A DNA stretch of 64,000 nucleotides from UBA6522 sp965262365 (GCA_965262365.1 OZ253541.1:620001-684000), one strand, 5' to 3'. Shown: positions 17,059 to 25,900, counted from the first letter of the stretch. Numbers and translations: made by a program. Notes: a model not told the origin generated them from the sequence alone.

Positions 17059-17111
17059 TCCGCAGTTAAAATTGTTGGATCAACCGAAGATCGCCAAGGG
17101 AGCCTGATCGA

Positions 17112-18359
17112 ATGAAGGAAATTGTCATTGTCGATGGCGTTCGCACGCCCATCGGGGCCTACGGAGGCGCCTTGTCCAGCGTGCGCCCCGACGATCTGCT
17201 GGCGGTGACCTACGAGGCGCTGATTCGCCGCACCGGAATCGATCCGGCGTCCGTCGACGACGTGTACGCAGGCTGCAGCAACCAGGCGGGCGAGGACAAC
17301 CGAAACGTGGCGCGCATGGCGACGTTGCTGGCGGGTTTCCCCGCCACGGTACCGGGAGTGACCGTCAACCGCCTGTGCTCTTCCGCGCTGGAGTCGGTCA
17401 ACCTGGCCGCCAAGACCATCCTGGCCGGGGAGGGCGATATCTGTATCGGCAGCGGCGTGGAGTCCATGAGTCGGGCGCCGTGGAGCGTACCGAAACCCGA
17501 ACGGACCCCGAGCACCAAGCCGCCCGTCATGTACGACACCACGGTCGGCTGGCGATACAACAATCCGAAAATGGATGCCCTTTATCCGATCATCAGCCTG
17601 GGTCAGACGGCGGAGGCGCTGGCCGAGGACATGCAGATCAGCCGGGTCGATCAGGATGCCTTCGCACTCGAAAGCCAGAAGCGTGCCATTGCGTCCATCA
17701 ACGATGGCCGGTTTCGGGATGAAATAGTCCCGGTGGAGGTCCCTCGACGCCGCGGTGAACCGCTGATCGTGGACACCGACGAACATCCACGTTACCGGCG
17801 AGTCAATGGCCGCTACGAGGTGGATACGAGCCTGGAGAGGCTCGCGAAGTTGCGGCCGGCCTTTCGGAAGGGCGGCACGGTGACGGCCGGTAATTCCAGC
17901 GGCATCAATGACGGCGCCGCGGCGCTGCTCGTCACCACCCGCGCGCGGGCGGCGCAACTGGGTCTTCGCCCGCTGGTGCGCTGGGTCGGGTCCGCGGTGG
18001 CGGGCGTCGATCCGGGTGTCATGGGATACGGCCCGGTTCCCGCCACGGAAAAGCTGCTGGATCGCCTGGGCCTGACCCTTGACGACATCGGCCTGGTCGA
18101 AATCAACGAGGCGTTCGCGGCCCAGTCCCTGGCTTGCATGCGCAAGCTGGGGTTGCCCCACGACATCACCAACGTCAACGGCGGCGCCATCGCGCTCGGC
18201 CATCCCACGGGATGTTCCGGCGCCCGTATCCTGGTCACGCTCATTCACGAAATGAAGCGGCGCGCGCCCCAACAGCCTCGGCCATTCTACGGGCTCGCCA
18301 CGCTGTGCGTCGGTGTCGGGATGGGCGTGAGCACGATGGTGGAATGGTTGGGAGAGTAG
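17112..18359 (+). CDS. acetyl-CoA acyltransferase (thiolase)
   Basis: 415 residues with the complete thiolase active site: nucleophile C89 in VNRLCSSALESV, H364 in GGAIALGHPTGCSGAR, and C399 in LCVGVGMG (fits CxGxG). The start MKEIVIVDGVRTPIG is typical, with an AGGGAG ribosome site. The enzyme cleaves or forms 3-ketoacyl-CoA. The pattern, including PKPERTPSTKPPVMYDTTVGWR, looks closest to the degradative PcaF/FadA-like group, but chain-length preference cannot be read. No beta-oxidation partner lies next to it. Confidence 0.92.
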   Translation: MKEIVIVDGVRTPIGAYGGALSSVRPDDLLAVTYEALIRRTGIDPASVDDVYAGCSNQAGEDNRNVARMATLLAGFPATVPGVTVNRLCSSALESVNLAAKTILAGEGDICIGSGVESMSRAPWSVPKPERTPSTKPPVMYDTTVGWRYNNPKMDALYPIISLGQTAEALAEDMQISRVDQDAFALESQKRAIASINDGRFRDEIVPVEVPRRRGEPLIVDTDEHPRYRRVNGRYEVDTSLERLAKLRPAFRKGGTVTAGNSSGINDGAAALLVTTRARAAQLGLRPLVRWVGSAVAGVDPGVMGYGPVPATEKLLDRLGLTLDDIGLVEINEAFAAQSLACMRKLGLPHDITNVNGGAIALGHPTGCSGARILVTLIHEMKRRAPQQPRPFYGLATLCVGVGMGVSTMVEWLGE

Positions 18360-18432
18360 CGTTCGCTATCCCATCGACCGCACTGCGTGGTACGGGCTAG
18401 AATGGGAGCATCAGCGTAGTGCAACCGAGCGT

Positions 18433-19446
18433 ATGAACCCTCCGGAGCCGGAACTTCACCCGACAGGTCCCGCCGCCGCGGATGGCTGGACTCCCCCTGT
18501 CCTACCGGGGCTTGAGTTCCCGGGCTGCACGCCCATCCGTTTGAAACCCTCCGAGATCGAGACCTACGGGGGCCGTCTGGAATTCTGGGATGCGGCCGCG
18601 GCCACGGCTTGGGTGGCCGAGCCGACAACGCCTGTCCACGAGCGCCCGTCAAGGGCGCTGTCGGCGCTGGCCGAGCGCATCGCGCAGGTGCGGGGCTCGC
18701 CGGTGACGTGCCTGGGGTCGATGGACTTGCTGGTGCGGGACTCGCAGGGCGCCCCGCGGCGCATCATGCAGGCGGATGAGTCGCTGTACCTGTTCCCGCT
18801 GTCGGCGAATCTGCCGCGGGGCGCGGCGATGGTGGTGGGCGAGCACGATTTCCCCGACGTGGTGCTGGAGGTGGACCACACCACCGACGCGCGCCGGGGC
18901 AAGCTGAAGCTGTATGAGGCGTGGGGCTTCCCCGAGGTGTGGATTCAGGTGCCGAGCGCGCCGTCGTCGAGCCGCCCGAAGAGCCGCCTGCCGGGGTTGA
19001 CCATTTATTTGCTGGAGGGCGGCGCCTACAGGGTGTCCGGGGAGAGTCGGGCGTTTCCGGGCTGGACGGCGGGTGAGATTCACGCTGCCCTGGATGGTCC
19101 GGTGCCATCGGCGGAGATGATCGCGGTTCTGGAGCGGGTGGGCGCTGTGCTCGGCGCCCGGGAAGGCACAGGGCCGGACGACGACCCGCTGCTGCGGTCG
19201 CAGCGACGGCAGGCCAGAGAGCAGGGCGTCGAGCGGGGGATTGAGCAAGGCATCCAGCGGGGTTTGGCGGCCCATCGGGAAACGCTGCGCCTCCTGGCGG
19301 AACTGAAGTTCGGCGGCGCGGCGGCGTCGGCGTTCGCCCGCCGGCTCGAAGCCGTAACCGACCCGGTACTTCTTGCCGAAGCCGGCGAGCGCATCATCGG
19401 CTGCGATACGGCGGACGAACTGCTGGACCGGTCAAAGTCGCCTTAA
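18433..19446 (+). CDS. Uma2-family (DUF820) putative endonuclease-like protein
   Basis: 337 residues. The core has the PD-(D/E)xK-like pattern of Uma2/DUF820: PDVVLEVDHTTDARRGKLKLYEAWGFPEVWI (Asp, Glu-x-Asp, Lys), preceded by a substrate-independent beta region. The C-terminal third (REQGVERGIEQGIQRGLAAHRETL, then FARRLEAVTDPVLLAEAGERIIGCDTADELL) is a charged helical tail often seen in Rpn/PD-(D/E)xK proteins. Nuclease activity of this family is predicted, not well proven. Such genes are common in accessory DNA. It stands alone, 73 bases after the thiolase. Confidence 0.78.
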   Translation: MNPPEPELHPTGPAAADGWTPPVLPGLEFPGCTPIRLKPSEIETYGGRLEFWDAAAATAWVAEPTTPVHERPSRALSALAERIAQVRGSPVTCLGSMDLLVRDSQGAPRRIMQADESLYLFPLSANLPRGAAMVVGEHDFPDVVLEVDHTTDARRGKLKLYEAWGFPEVWIQVPSAPSSSRPKSRLPGLTIYLLEGGAYRVSGESRAFPGWTAGEIHAALDGPVPSAEMIAVLERVGAVLGAREGTGPDDDPLLRSQRRQAREQGVERGIEQGIQRGLAAHRETLRLLAELKFGGAAASAFARRLEAVTDPVLLAEAGERIIGCDTADELLDRSKSP

Positions 19447-19531
19447 CTGGCCAAGCGTACAAAAATCCGGCTATAGCCTGCATCCGCCGACAGCGAGGCA
19501 TGGGCCGCCCCCGGAGATGCGTTGTCTGTCA

Positions 19532-20083
19532 CTAATGGGCAACCGGCTCCGCGACATCGGCGGCGGCATCGAGCACCGCGAGCGGCTCGCGTTCTAGCAT
19601 ATCCACCGGTCTTTCTTCATCGAGCCAGCCGTTCGGCGTCACGAACCAAAGCGCCGTTTGCCACCCGCCGACCTCGGTGCCCAATGCGGCCAACACATTG
19701 GAAATCACCTGCCTGGGGCGCCCCTGCGCATCGAATTGAAACGCCGGGTAGAGGAACCGTCCGCGGTGCTTTACGGCGAATATTTTCTTGTCCGAGCGCC
19801 AGCGCGCCGCCAACGCCGAGCGATTCCTCGCCCTTGAGCCGAATAGCTCATGTACTTGATCGGCATCGAGCATTTCGTATTGCCGAATGAAATCCGCGCG
19901 TGCCTCGGCATTGCGTCGTGCCCGATCGATGAATGCCGCCGGCGGCCGTTTCGCGAGTGCAGGCACGACTGCCTCGATGATTCGCTCCATCTCGGCCGTT
20001 TCAAGGTCGCTCAAACGCCGGTCCAGGAGTTCAATCAGCAACCTGGCGTTCTCAAGCGTTGCGGGATCGTCGGCGGACACCAC
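19532..20083 (-). CDS. hypothetical protein with Xre/MbcA/ParS-like C-terminal domain
   Basis: 183 residues from a GTG at 20083 (GAGG at about eight bases). The frame is open about 24 codons further upstream to a TAG, without an ATG. The C-terminal part (VISNVLAALGTEVGGWQTALWFVTPNGWLDEERPVDML) matches the domain at the end of Xre/MbcA/ParS-type antitoxins that binds RES toxins. The middle (FIRQYEMLDADQVHELFGSRARNRSALAARWR) may bind DNA. No RES-type toxin gene lies beside it; the neighbours are the Uma2-like gene (convergent) and a decarboxylase. It may be an orphan regulator. Confidence 0.55.
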   Translation of the reverse strand: MVSADDPATLENARLLIELLDRRLSDLETAEMERIIEAVVPALAKRPPAAFIDRARRNAEARADFIRQYEMLDADQVHELFGSRARNRSALAARWRSDKKIFAVKHRGRFLYPAFQFDAQGRPRQVISNVLAALGTEVGGWQTALWFVTPNGWLDEERPVDMLEREPLAVLDAAADVAEPVAH

Positions 20084-20317
20084 CAGGACATCCTCTTCCT
20101 GCGTCTCCAGGCTCAGGATATTCCCGTGTTGCGCCTCAAGGCGGGCGGCCTACACACTACTTCGCTATGCGCTGGCGCACACGCTCGGGACCGAACTTTT
20201 TTGTTGAAAGTACAAGACATACTCGCTTTCACAATCGTTTGGGGCGAACGTAGAATGGAATTTGGGCAGCGGCACCGGCTGCCGCTGCGATTTCGGGTCG
20301 AATAAGAGCAGAGAAGA

Positions 20318-22300
20318 ATGGATGAACCCGACTGGACAACGAAAACTCCCCCGGCGACGCCACCGAATGCGGCGCGCTCCTCCGGCGCAGGGTCGCAACC
20401 GGACACCCGCGACGGGCTCCGGATGACCCGCGAAGAGATGACCGAACTCGCTCGTAGAACGGTGGAACACCTGGTGGAGCGAGTCGATGGCCTGGGCGAC
20501 GATCAGGCGTGGGACGGGGATTTTCAATGGGCACTCGAGGCCAAGCTCCTGGAGGCGCCGCCCGAGGACGGGCATCCGGCGGCTGAAGTCATCGATCGCG
20601 CCGTTCGCGACATTCTCCCTTTTTCGATGCGCCTGGACCATCCTCGATTTTTCGGCCTGATTCCGAGTTCGCCGACCTGGCCCGGGGTGCTTGCCGATTT
20701 CATGGCGGCTGCTTACAACGTCAACGTGGCCACGTGGTTGACCGCGAGCGGCCCCAGCGCGGTCGAGCTCGTGGTCATCGACTGGATCCGCGGCTGGCTC
20801 GGCTATCCGGAAGGCGCCGGCGGCCTCTTCACCAGCGGCGGTTCGGCGGCGAGTCTGGAAGGTCTCGTTGCGGCGCGGGAGGCGGCAGGTCATCCGGAAC
20901 GCGGCACCGTGTACTTGAGCGAACAGGGTCATAGCGCCCCGCGGCGCGCCGCGATGATCGCCGGCATTCGAGCGGAACGCATCCGCTCGATACCATGCGA
21001 TGAGCGCTTCCGGCTGGACATGGACGCGCTCCGGGAAATCGTGGCCGCCGACCGCGCTGCCGGCTTCAATCCGATCGCCGTGTGCGCCAACGCGGGGGCG
21101 GCCAGCACCGGGGCCATCGATCCCCTCGAAGCGATGGCGGACTACTGCGAGGCCGAGGGCATCTGGCTGCACGTCGACGGCGCCTATGGCGGCTTCGCCG
21201 TCATTTGCGACGAAGGCAAGCAGGCCCTGCGCGGAATCGAGCGTGCCGATTCCATCGGCGTGGATGCCCACAAGTGGTTATTCCAACCCTACCAGGCGGG
21301 CTGCCTGCTCGTGAAGGACACAAGCACGCTGGAGACGGCCTTCGCGTTTCGGCACGATGTCCTCCAGGACACGATTTGGGGCGCCAACCACCCGAACCTG
21401 TCGGACCGCGGACTGCAACTCAGCCGCTCGTTCGGCGCGTTGAAAGTCTGGATGTCGGTCCAGACTTTCGGCATGGCGGCATTCCGCCAGGCGGTGGCCG
21501 GTGGAATGCAATTGGCGGTTCGGGCAGAGGAGTTTGTCCGGAAGAGTTCACTGTTGGAGGTATTGACCCCCTCATCACTTGGTGTCGTGTGCTTTCGAGT
21601 CAATCCTGTGGAGCGGGGGCTGGACGACAAGGAGCTGTACGAGGTCAACAAGACGGTGCTCGCACGGGTGTTCTGGGACGACCCGGCCTTCATTACATCC
21701 ACCACGCTCAACGGCAAGTTGTCGCTTCGCCTGTGCATCATGAACCACAGCACGACCTGGAACGACGTGTGGGAGACGCTGGAGTCGATCGAGAAGTTCG
21801 GAGTAGACGCGCTCGCGGTGCACGACAAGCAGGCGGACACAGCATGGGCGACGAAACCCCCTTGTTCCTGCGTCGGCTGTGAGAGTCGCGACGTCAGAGG
21901 CGTAAACGCAGGAAGCGTGTTGCGCGATGGTCAGACAAACCGCATGGAGAAATCCGCCGCGCGTACGTGCTTGGTCAGGGCGCCTACGGAAATGAAGTCA
22001 ACGCCCGTGCGGGCCGTGTCCCGGACCCTGTCGAGATCCACTCCGCCGGAAGCTTCAAGCGCGACTCTCGGCCCGTCGTGTGTGTTGCGTTCCTCCACTG
22101 CCCGGCGCATCTCCTCCAAGCTGAAATTGTCCAACAGAACCCGGTCGACGTCGCACGCCAGTGCCTCTCGCAATTCGCCGAGATTCTCAACCTCGACTTC
22201 AAGCATCACCGACGGTGCCCTTTGTCGGGAGGCGCCCACCGCACGACGTAGTCCACCTGCCGCGGCGATGTGGTTTTCCTTGATGAGAATGGCATCGTAA
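20318..22300 (+). CDS. group II PLP-dependent (aromatic-L-amino-acid-type) decarboxylase with abnormal C-terminal read-through
   Basis: The open frame has 660 codons, but the enzyme fills only about residues 1-500. Landmarks: FFGLIPSSPTWPGVLADF, ATWLTASGPSAVELVVIDW, LFTSGGSAASL, HVDGAYGG with D287, and the PLP lysine K319 in DAHKWLFQPYQAGCLL. The core ends around WETLESIEKFG. The remaining 150-odd codons are Ser/Arg-rich and run antisense through the convergent nadC gene (21931-22782), so they look non-genuine. The other frame has a stop at 21882 that gives a more normal length after a single indel. Substrates of the family are aromatic or related L-amino acids. An AGAAGA site precedes the ATG. 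Confidence 0.82.
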   Translation: MDEPDWTTKTPPATPPNAARSSGAGSQPDTRDGLRMTREEMTELARRTVEHLVERVDGLGDDQAWDGDFQWALEAKLLEAPPEDGHPAAEVIDRAVRDILPFSMRLDHPRFFGLIPSSPTWPGVLADFMAAAYNVNVATWLTASGPSAVELVVIDWIRGWLGYPEGAGGLFTSGGSAASLEGLVAAREAAGHPERGTVYLSEQGHSAPRRAAMIAGIRAERIRSIPCDERFRLDMDALREIVAADRAAGFNPIAVCANAGAASTGAIDPLEAMADYCEAEGIWLHVDGAYGGFAVICDEGKQALRGIERADSIGVDAHKWLFQPYQAGCLLVKDTSTLETAFAFRHDVLQDTIWGANHPNLSDRGLQLSRSFGALKVWMSVQTFGMAAFRQAVAGGMQLAVRAEEFVRKSSLLEVLTPSSLGVVCFRVNPVERGLDDKELYEVNKTVLARVFWDDPAFITSTTLNGKLSLRLCIMNHSTTWNDVWETLESIEKFGVDALAVHDKQADTAWATKPPCSCVGCESRDVRGVNAGSVLRDGQTNRMEKSAARTCLVRAPTEMKSTPVRAVSRTLSRSTPPEASSATLGPSCVLRSSTARRISSKLKLSNRTRSTSHASASRNSPRFSTSTSSITDGALCREAPTARRSPPAAAMWFSLMRMAS

Positions 22301-22782
22301 AGGCCATGTCGGTGATTTTGCGCGCCGCCGCAGCGCACGGCATATTTCTGGGCGGTGCGGAGTCCGGGGATGGTCTTGCGCGTATCCAGGATAGTTGCGC
22401 CGGTGCCCGTCACGGCGCCCACGTAGCGACGGGCGGTAGTTGCCGTGGCCGACAGGGTCTGGAGGAAGTTCAGCGCGGTTCGCTCGCCGGTCAGCAAAGC
22501 CCTGGCGGGACCCTGCAGGCTACAAACGTCGGTTCCCGGTGCTATGTCTTCACCATCGGAGCGGTTCCAGTGCACCGCCACGTTCGCGTCGAGTTGACGG
22601 AAAACCTCGGAAAACCAGGCGGTACCGCAGAGTATGCAGCCCTCCCGCGCGCTCACGCGTGCCTGCGCTGCAACATCCTCAGGGATCAGTCCGGCGGTCA
22701 GATCGCCCGCACCGACATCCTCTCGAAGCGCCTCCGCTACGGCCTTCGAAATAGCATCGGCAGAGATAGGCGGAACTGTCAT
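21931..22782 (-). CDS. nadC: nicotinate-nucleotide pyrophosphorylase (quinolinate phosphoribosyltransferase)
   Basis: 283 residues, the normal length. Landmarks are LREDVGAGDLTAGLIP at the N-terminus, GERTALNFLQTLSATATTARRYV, ILDTRKTIPGLRTAQKYAVRCGGAQNHRHGLYDAILIKENH, and VDRVLLDNFSLEEMRRAV, ending VDFISVGALTKHVRAADFSMRF. It converts quinolinate and PRPP to nicotinate mononucleotide in de novo NAD synthesis. No nadA or nadB is adjacent. It lies convergent to, and partly under, the over-long decarboxylase frame. Confidence 0.96.
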   Translation of the reverse strand: MTVPPISADAISKAVAEALREDVGAGDLTAGLIPEDVAAQARVSAREGCILCGTAWFSEVFRQLDANVAVHWNRSDGEDIAPGTDVCSLQGPARALLTGERTALNFLQTLSATATTARRYVGAVTGTGATILDTRKTIPGLRTAQKYAVRCGGAQNHRHGLYDAILIKENHIAAAGGLRRAVGASRQRAPSVMLEVEVENLGELREALACDVDRVLLDNFSLEEMRRAVEERNTHDGPRVALEASGGVDLDRVRDTARTGVDFISVGALTKHVRAADFSMRFV

Positions 22783-22807
22783 GACGGAAGTTTAGCGCGG
22801 AAAACGA

Positions 22808-22846
22808 AAAAGCCCGGAAAGGCGGTGTGCCTCTCCGGGCTTCAGG
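22808..22846 (-). terminator. rho-independent terminator of the PuuD-like gene
   Basis: Nine-base arms AAGCCCGGA (22810-22818) and TCCGGGCTT (22834-22842) enclose a 15-base loop that itself can pair partly (AGGC/GCCT). Read on the minus strand, the hairpin is followed by TTTTTCGTTTT, the expected T-tract. It ends transcription from 22865-23464 before the nadC start. Confidence 0.85.
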
Positions 22847-22864
22847 ACTTGATTGGCTATCCGA

Positions 22865-23464
22865 TCAGATGAAGAATCCACCGTGTCCGTAGCCGACCAT
22901 GCTCATCAGCATGGGGATGGACAGCAGGGTGTTGGTGCGCGAGGCGACAAAGGCCACCCGGCGCGCCTTGGCGATCTCGTCGGCGGATGCTTCCACAAAG
23001 CCGAGGATTTTCTTCTGATTCGGCCAGATCAGGACCCACACGTTGAATAGCATGATCGTGCCGAGCCATGCGCCGACGCCGATCAGCATGGCCGCGTCGC
23101 TTCCCGTGTTCATGCCGAGCAGGAACGCGTCATCGAGGAGGCCGAGGTGGAGCAGATAGGCGGCGCCGGAGAGCCATGTGACCACCGCGCCCCAGCGGAA
23201 CCACCACAGCGCACGGGGCGCGACGTACTTTGTGATTCCCGCGCCACCCGGACCACCCTCGTCGGACGCGGCCTCCGCCAGCGCCGGGACCTGAACGAAA
23301 TTGAAGTAATAGAGCAAGCCGATCCAGGTGATGCCGGCAAGTGCGTGGATCCAGACCAGGAAACTCGCCGTGTTGAATGTGATACCCATGGTGGCGAGAC
23401 CGATAAGGATGGCGAGAACGACGCCGGCAACGATGGTTCCGTTTACAGTGTTGAGCGGATTCAT
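22865..23464 (-). CDS. PuuD-like (urate oxidase N-terminal type) membrane protein
   Basis: 199 residues with about five hydrophobic segments. The sequence FLVWIHALAGITWIGLLYYFNFVQVPALAEA matches the membrane domain found at the N-terminus of bacterial urate hydroxylase PuuD. PRALWWFRWGAVVTWLSGAAYL and GVGAWLGTIMLFNVWVLIWPNQKKILG follow. The conserved His and Trp in the helices hint at a heme or metal. The PuuD cytochrome c tail is absent, so activity on urate is doubtful. GAGGAAG precedes the ATG and a strong terminator follows; it is a single-gene transcript. Confidence 0.75.
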   Translation of the reverse strand: MNPLNTVNGTIVAGVVLAILIGLATMGITFNTASFLVWIHALAGITWIGLLYYFNFVQVPALAEAASDEGGPGGAGITKYVAPRALWWFRWGAVVTWLSGAAYLLHLGLLDDAFLLGMNTGSDAAMLIGVGAWLGTIMLFNVWVLIWPNQKKILGFVEASADEIAKARRVAFVASRTNTLLSIPMLMSMVGYGHGGFFI

Positions 23465-23663
23465 GTTTGGACTTCCTCTCCGTATTATTTTGCGTGGAGT
23501 TGTACGGACTCGATCAGCCCTGCTGGCTCGAGCCGTTGTTAAGGTACTTGAAGAATAGGTTAGGGACCCTCATTATTCAATGACCAGCCCGCCTCGCCAT
23601 CGGTTTCCCCTGCCAGGAGGCCGACGGCCGCGGGTCATTCGTCTACGGAGGTCTGCGGGAACG

Positions 23664-23999
23664 ATGGACGTCAACGAAAGAATCGAAAGCCAACTGCGCA
23701 GCCATCCGGTGCTGCTGTACATGAAGGGCACACCGGACTTTCCCCAGTGCGGGTTCTCCGCGCAAACCGTGGCGGCGCTGCGGGCAGTGGGCAAGCCCTT
23801 CGCCTTCGTCAATATCTTCGAGGATCCGGAGGTCCGCGAGGGGTTGAAGGTCTATTCCAATTGGCCTACATTTCCCCAACTCTACGTCAGCGGCGAGCTG
23901 ATCGGCGGATGCGACATCGCCCTGGAGATGTACCATTCCGGGGAGCTCAAGACCGTGATCGAGTCCGCCGAGTCGCCGTCGGAGGCCGCAGCGGAGTAA
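23664..23999 (+). CDS. grxD: monothiol glutaredoxin, Grx4 type
   Basis: 111 residues from ATG 23664 (the 28-codon upstream extension is basic and unlike the family). The CGFS active site is at 29-32 (PDFPQCGFSA), with KGTP before it and WPTFPQLYVSGELIGGCDI after it: the glutathione-binding features of the Grx4 group. These proteins bind and carry a 2Fe-2S cluster with BolA partners rather than reduce disulfides. The convergent neighbour is rnt; the two genes are also near each other in E. coli. Confidence 0.95.
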   Translation: MDVNERIESQLRSHPVLLYMKGTPDFPQCGFSAQTVAALRAVGKPFAFVNIFEDPEVREGLKVYSNWPTFPQLYVSGELIGGCDIALEMYHSGELKTVIESAESPSEAAAE

Positions 24000-24034
24000 C
24001 GGGTCGCCGTTCGTCGGCTATCGGACCGGAGTCG

Positions 24035-24061
24035 GGTAGCGTAGTGTTTGCAAACGCTACC
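24035..24061. terminator. possible bidirectional hairpin between grxD and rnt
   Basis: Perfect eight-base arms GGTAGCGT (24035-24042) and ACGCTACC (24054-24061) with an 11-base loop lie in the 121-base gap between two convergent stops. No clear T-tract follows on either strand, so termination is only suggested by the location. Confidence 0.4.
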
Positions 24062-24120
24062 GGACCCGATGCCCTTGACAGCATCCAGTGGATCGGGCGC
24101 TGGCGCAGTCCCGGTTCGTC

Positions 24121-24780
24121 CTACGTCGCAGACTCCTGGGCGGCAACCGCGCCCTCGTAGACCGACTTGAACCGGTTAACGATCTCGCAGAACAGCCGTG
24201 CAGTGACCTCGGCATCATAGACTGCCGAGTGAGCGAGGCTGCCGTCCCACTCCAGTCCTGCGGCGGCGGCGGAGCGACTCAGCACCGTCTGGCCGAGGGC
24301 GACACCGGCCAGGGTCGCGGTGTCGAAGCTCGAGAACGGGTGGAACGGGTTACGCTTGATCTTGTTGCGCTCTGCTACGGCGTGGACGAACTGCAGATCG
24401 AAGAAGGCGTTGTGGCCGACGAGTACGGCACGGTTGCAGCGTTGCGCCTTGACCTCCCTGCGCACGAACTCGAATACCTTGCGCAGAGCTTCGTTCTCGT
24501 CCACCGCCAGGCGCAACGGATGGAACGGGTCGATACCGGTCACTTCCAGCGAGGCCGGATCCAGCCTCGCGCCGGGGAACGGCTTGACGTGATAGCGGAT
24601 GGACTCGCCCAGGTGCAAACTGCCTTGATCATCGAGCCGCAGCAGGATCGCGGCGATCTCGAGCAACGCATCGGTTGCCGGGTTGAACCCGCCCGTCTCC
24701 ACGTCCACGACCACCGGGAGGAAGCCGCGAAAGCGGCCGGCGATTCCCGGGGGCGGGCTGAAATCCGTCAGTTCGGTCAT
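24121..24780 (-). CDS. rnt: ribonuclease T
   Basis: 219 residues with the DEDDh exonuclease residues in order: D26 and E28 in VVDVETGGF, D128 in VGHNAFFDLQF, H184 and D189 in LAHSAVYDAEV. The start MTELTDFSPPPGIAGRFRGFLPVVVDVETGGFNP is typical of RNase T. It trims 3' ends of tRNA (CCA turnover) and other stable RNAs. It is a stand-alone gene convergent with grxD. Confidence 0.95.
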   Translation of the reverse strand: MTELTDFSPPPGIAGRFRGFLPVVVDVETGGFNPATDALLEIAAILLRLDDQGSLHLGESIRYHVKPFPGARLDPASLEVTGIDPFHPLRLAVDENEALRKVFEFVRREVKAQRCNRAVLVGHNAFFDLQFVHAVAERNKIKRNPFHPFSSFDTATLAGVALGQTVLSRSAAAAGLEWDGSLAHSAVYDAEVTARLFCEIVNRFKSVYEGAVAAQESAT

Positions 24781-24880
24781 TGACTATGCGCTGTTGCTCG
24801 TCAGCCTGGAAGGAGGATTGGCCGGTGTCAGGACGGACAGGTGAGCAGGATACGGAACAGTACGGCTTGCGAGCTACGGA

Positions 24881-25900
24881 TCAGAACGGCGCGTAGCATT
24901 CCACGGGAATGAACTCGTATTCTTCCCGGTAGAGTTTCTTCCAGACCATTTCCCAGGGCTCCGTCAGGTAACCCGGATCCCGGATGATCATCTCCATCTC
25001 TGCCATGGGTCCCTGGGTCGGATCGTCGAGGCGGCGGTACGTCTCGACAGTCGTCGTCCGGTCGCTGAGCCAATGTCCGGGCGTGCCGGTCGGGTTCGCC
25101 GGGTTGTGAGTGGACTCGATGACCAGCGTGTCGCCCTCGTAGCGCGCGATGGACTGGCCGAGTCGGCGATATTCATCGCCGATATCGCGGTCATCGAAGT
25201 AGATCGTGCGCACGCCGCCGTACTCCTCGTACGAGATCACCACATGATCGTCATGTTGCACGATGCGCACGGGATGCGGTGTAAAGCCGGCCTGACGTAC
25301 CAGGCCCGGATCTTCGCAGGCCACTTGCGGGTCGTTGATCGGATCCCACTCGGCCTGCAGCGCGGCGCCGGCCGCATTGAAGGGAGGTAGCCGGTGGTTC
25401 CGGAAGCCCGGTCCGCCGCGGCCCCGCGCCCAGGCTCCGGTCAGGTTCGGCCGGCCATCGGCCAACCGCAATGGAATGGACACGATCTCGGCCGGCGCAG
25501 ACTGGTCCTCGTTCAGTTCCTGCGACGGGTTACGAAGCACTGTGCGTGAATCGGCGTCGAGGACCTCCACATTTTCCATGGAGATCATCAGCTTGCCGTC
25601 GCGGCCGGCCATACCGGTAATGCGGACATGTTCGCCGGGATGGACCGTCTCGGCGGACCAGCCGCGGCTTCGCAAGCTCGTGGCGGCGCTGCCTTCGACC
25701 ATCCACTCCGTCTGTTCGCCGTTCTCGTCCACGACATCCATGTAGATCAGGACATGCGGATTCCTGAATATGTACCGATTGATGACGCCCTCGCGAACGA
25801 TTTCGTCATCAACGAACGATGCCGCGAACGAATGGTGAGCGAAAGCTTGATCGGCCATGAGAACAAGGGCCAGTGAGAAAATGGTAACGGTGAATTTCAC
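24881..25900 (-). CDS. secreted DUF6152-like protein with long C-terminal beta domain
   Basis: 339 residues from GTG 25900, which has GGAG five bases upstream; the longer frame to 25975 lacks one. Signal peptide about 1-21 (...MADQAFA|HHSFAASF). The DUF6152 part runs to about residue 115 (FRNPHVLIYMDVV). The rest shares with the protein at 470-1558 the series V..EDPGLVRQ, PHPVRIVQHDDHVVISYE, VRTIYFDD, ARYEGDTLVIES and a Cys near the C-terminus (PVECYAPF). Exported; function unknown. It is separated by 20 kb from its relatives, so they did not arise as a simple local tandem array. Confidence 0.75.
   Translation of the reverse strand: MKFTVTIFSLALVLMADQAFAHHSFAASFVDDEIVREGVINRYIFRNPHVLIYMDVVDENGEQTEWMVEGSAATSLRSRGWSAETVHPGEHVRITGMAGRDGKLMISMENVEVLDADSRTVLRNPSQELNEDQSAPAEIVSIPLRLADGRPNLTGAWARGRGGPGFRNHRLPPFNAAGAALQAEWDPINDPQVACEDPGLVRQAGFTPHPVRIVQHDDHVVISYEEYGGVRTIYFDDRDIGDEYRRLGQSIARYEGDTLVIESTHNPANPTGTPGHWLSDRTTTVETYRRLDDPTQGPMAEMEMIIRDPGYLTEPWEMVWKKLYREEYEFIPVECYAPF

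Noticed and set aside
16887..18272. Minus-strand frame of 461 codons
   Set aside because: Antisense to proC and the thiolase, both with complete active sites; composition is Arg/His-rich.
20165..21271. Minus-strand frame of 368 codons
   Set aside because: Antisense to the PLP decarboxylase core; no motif.
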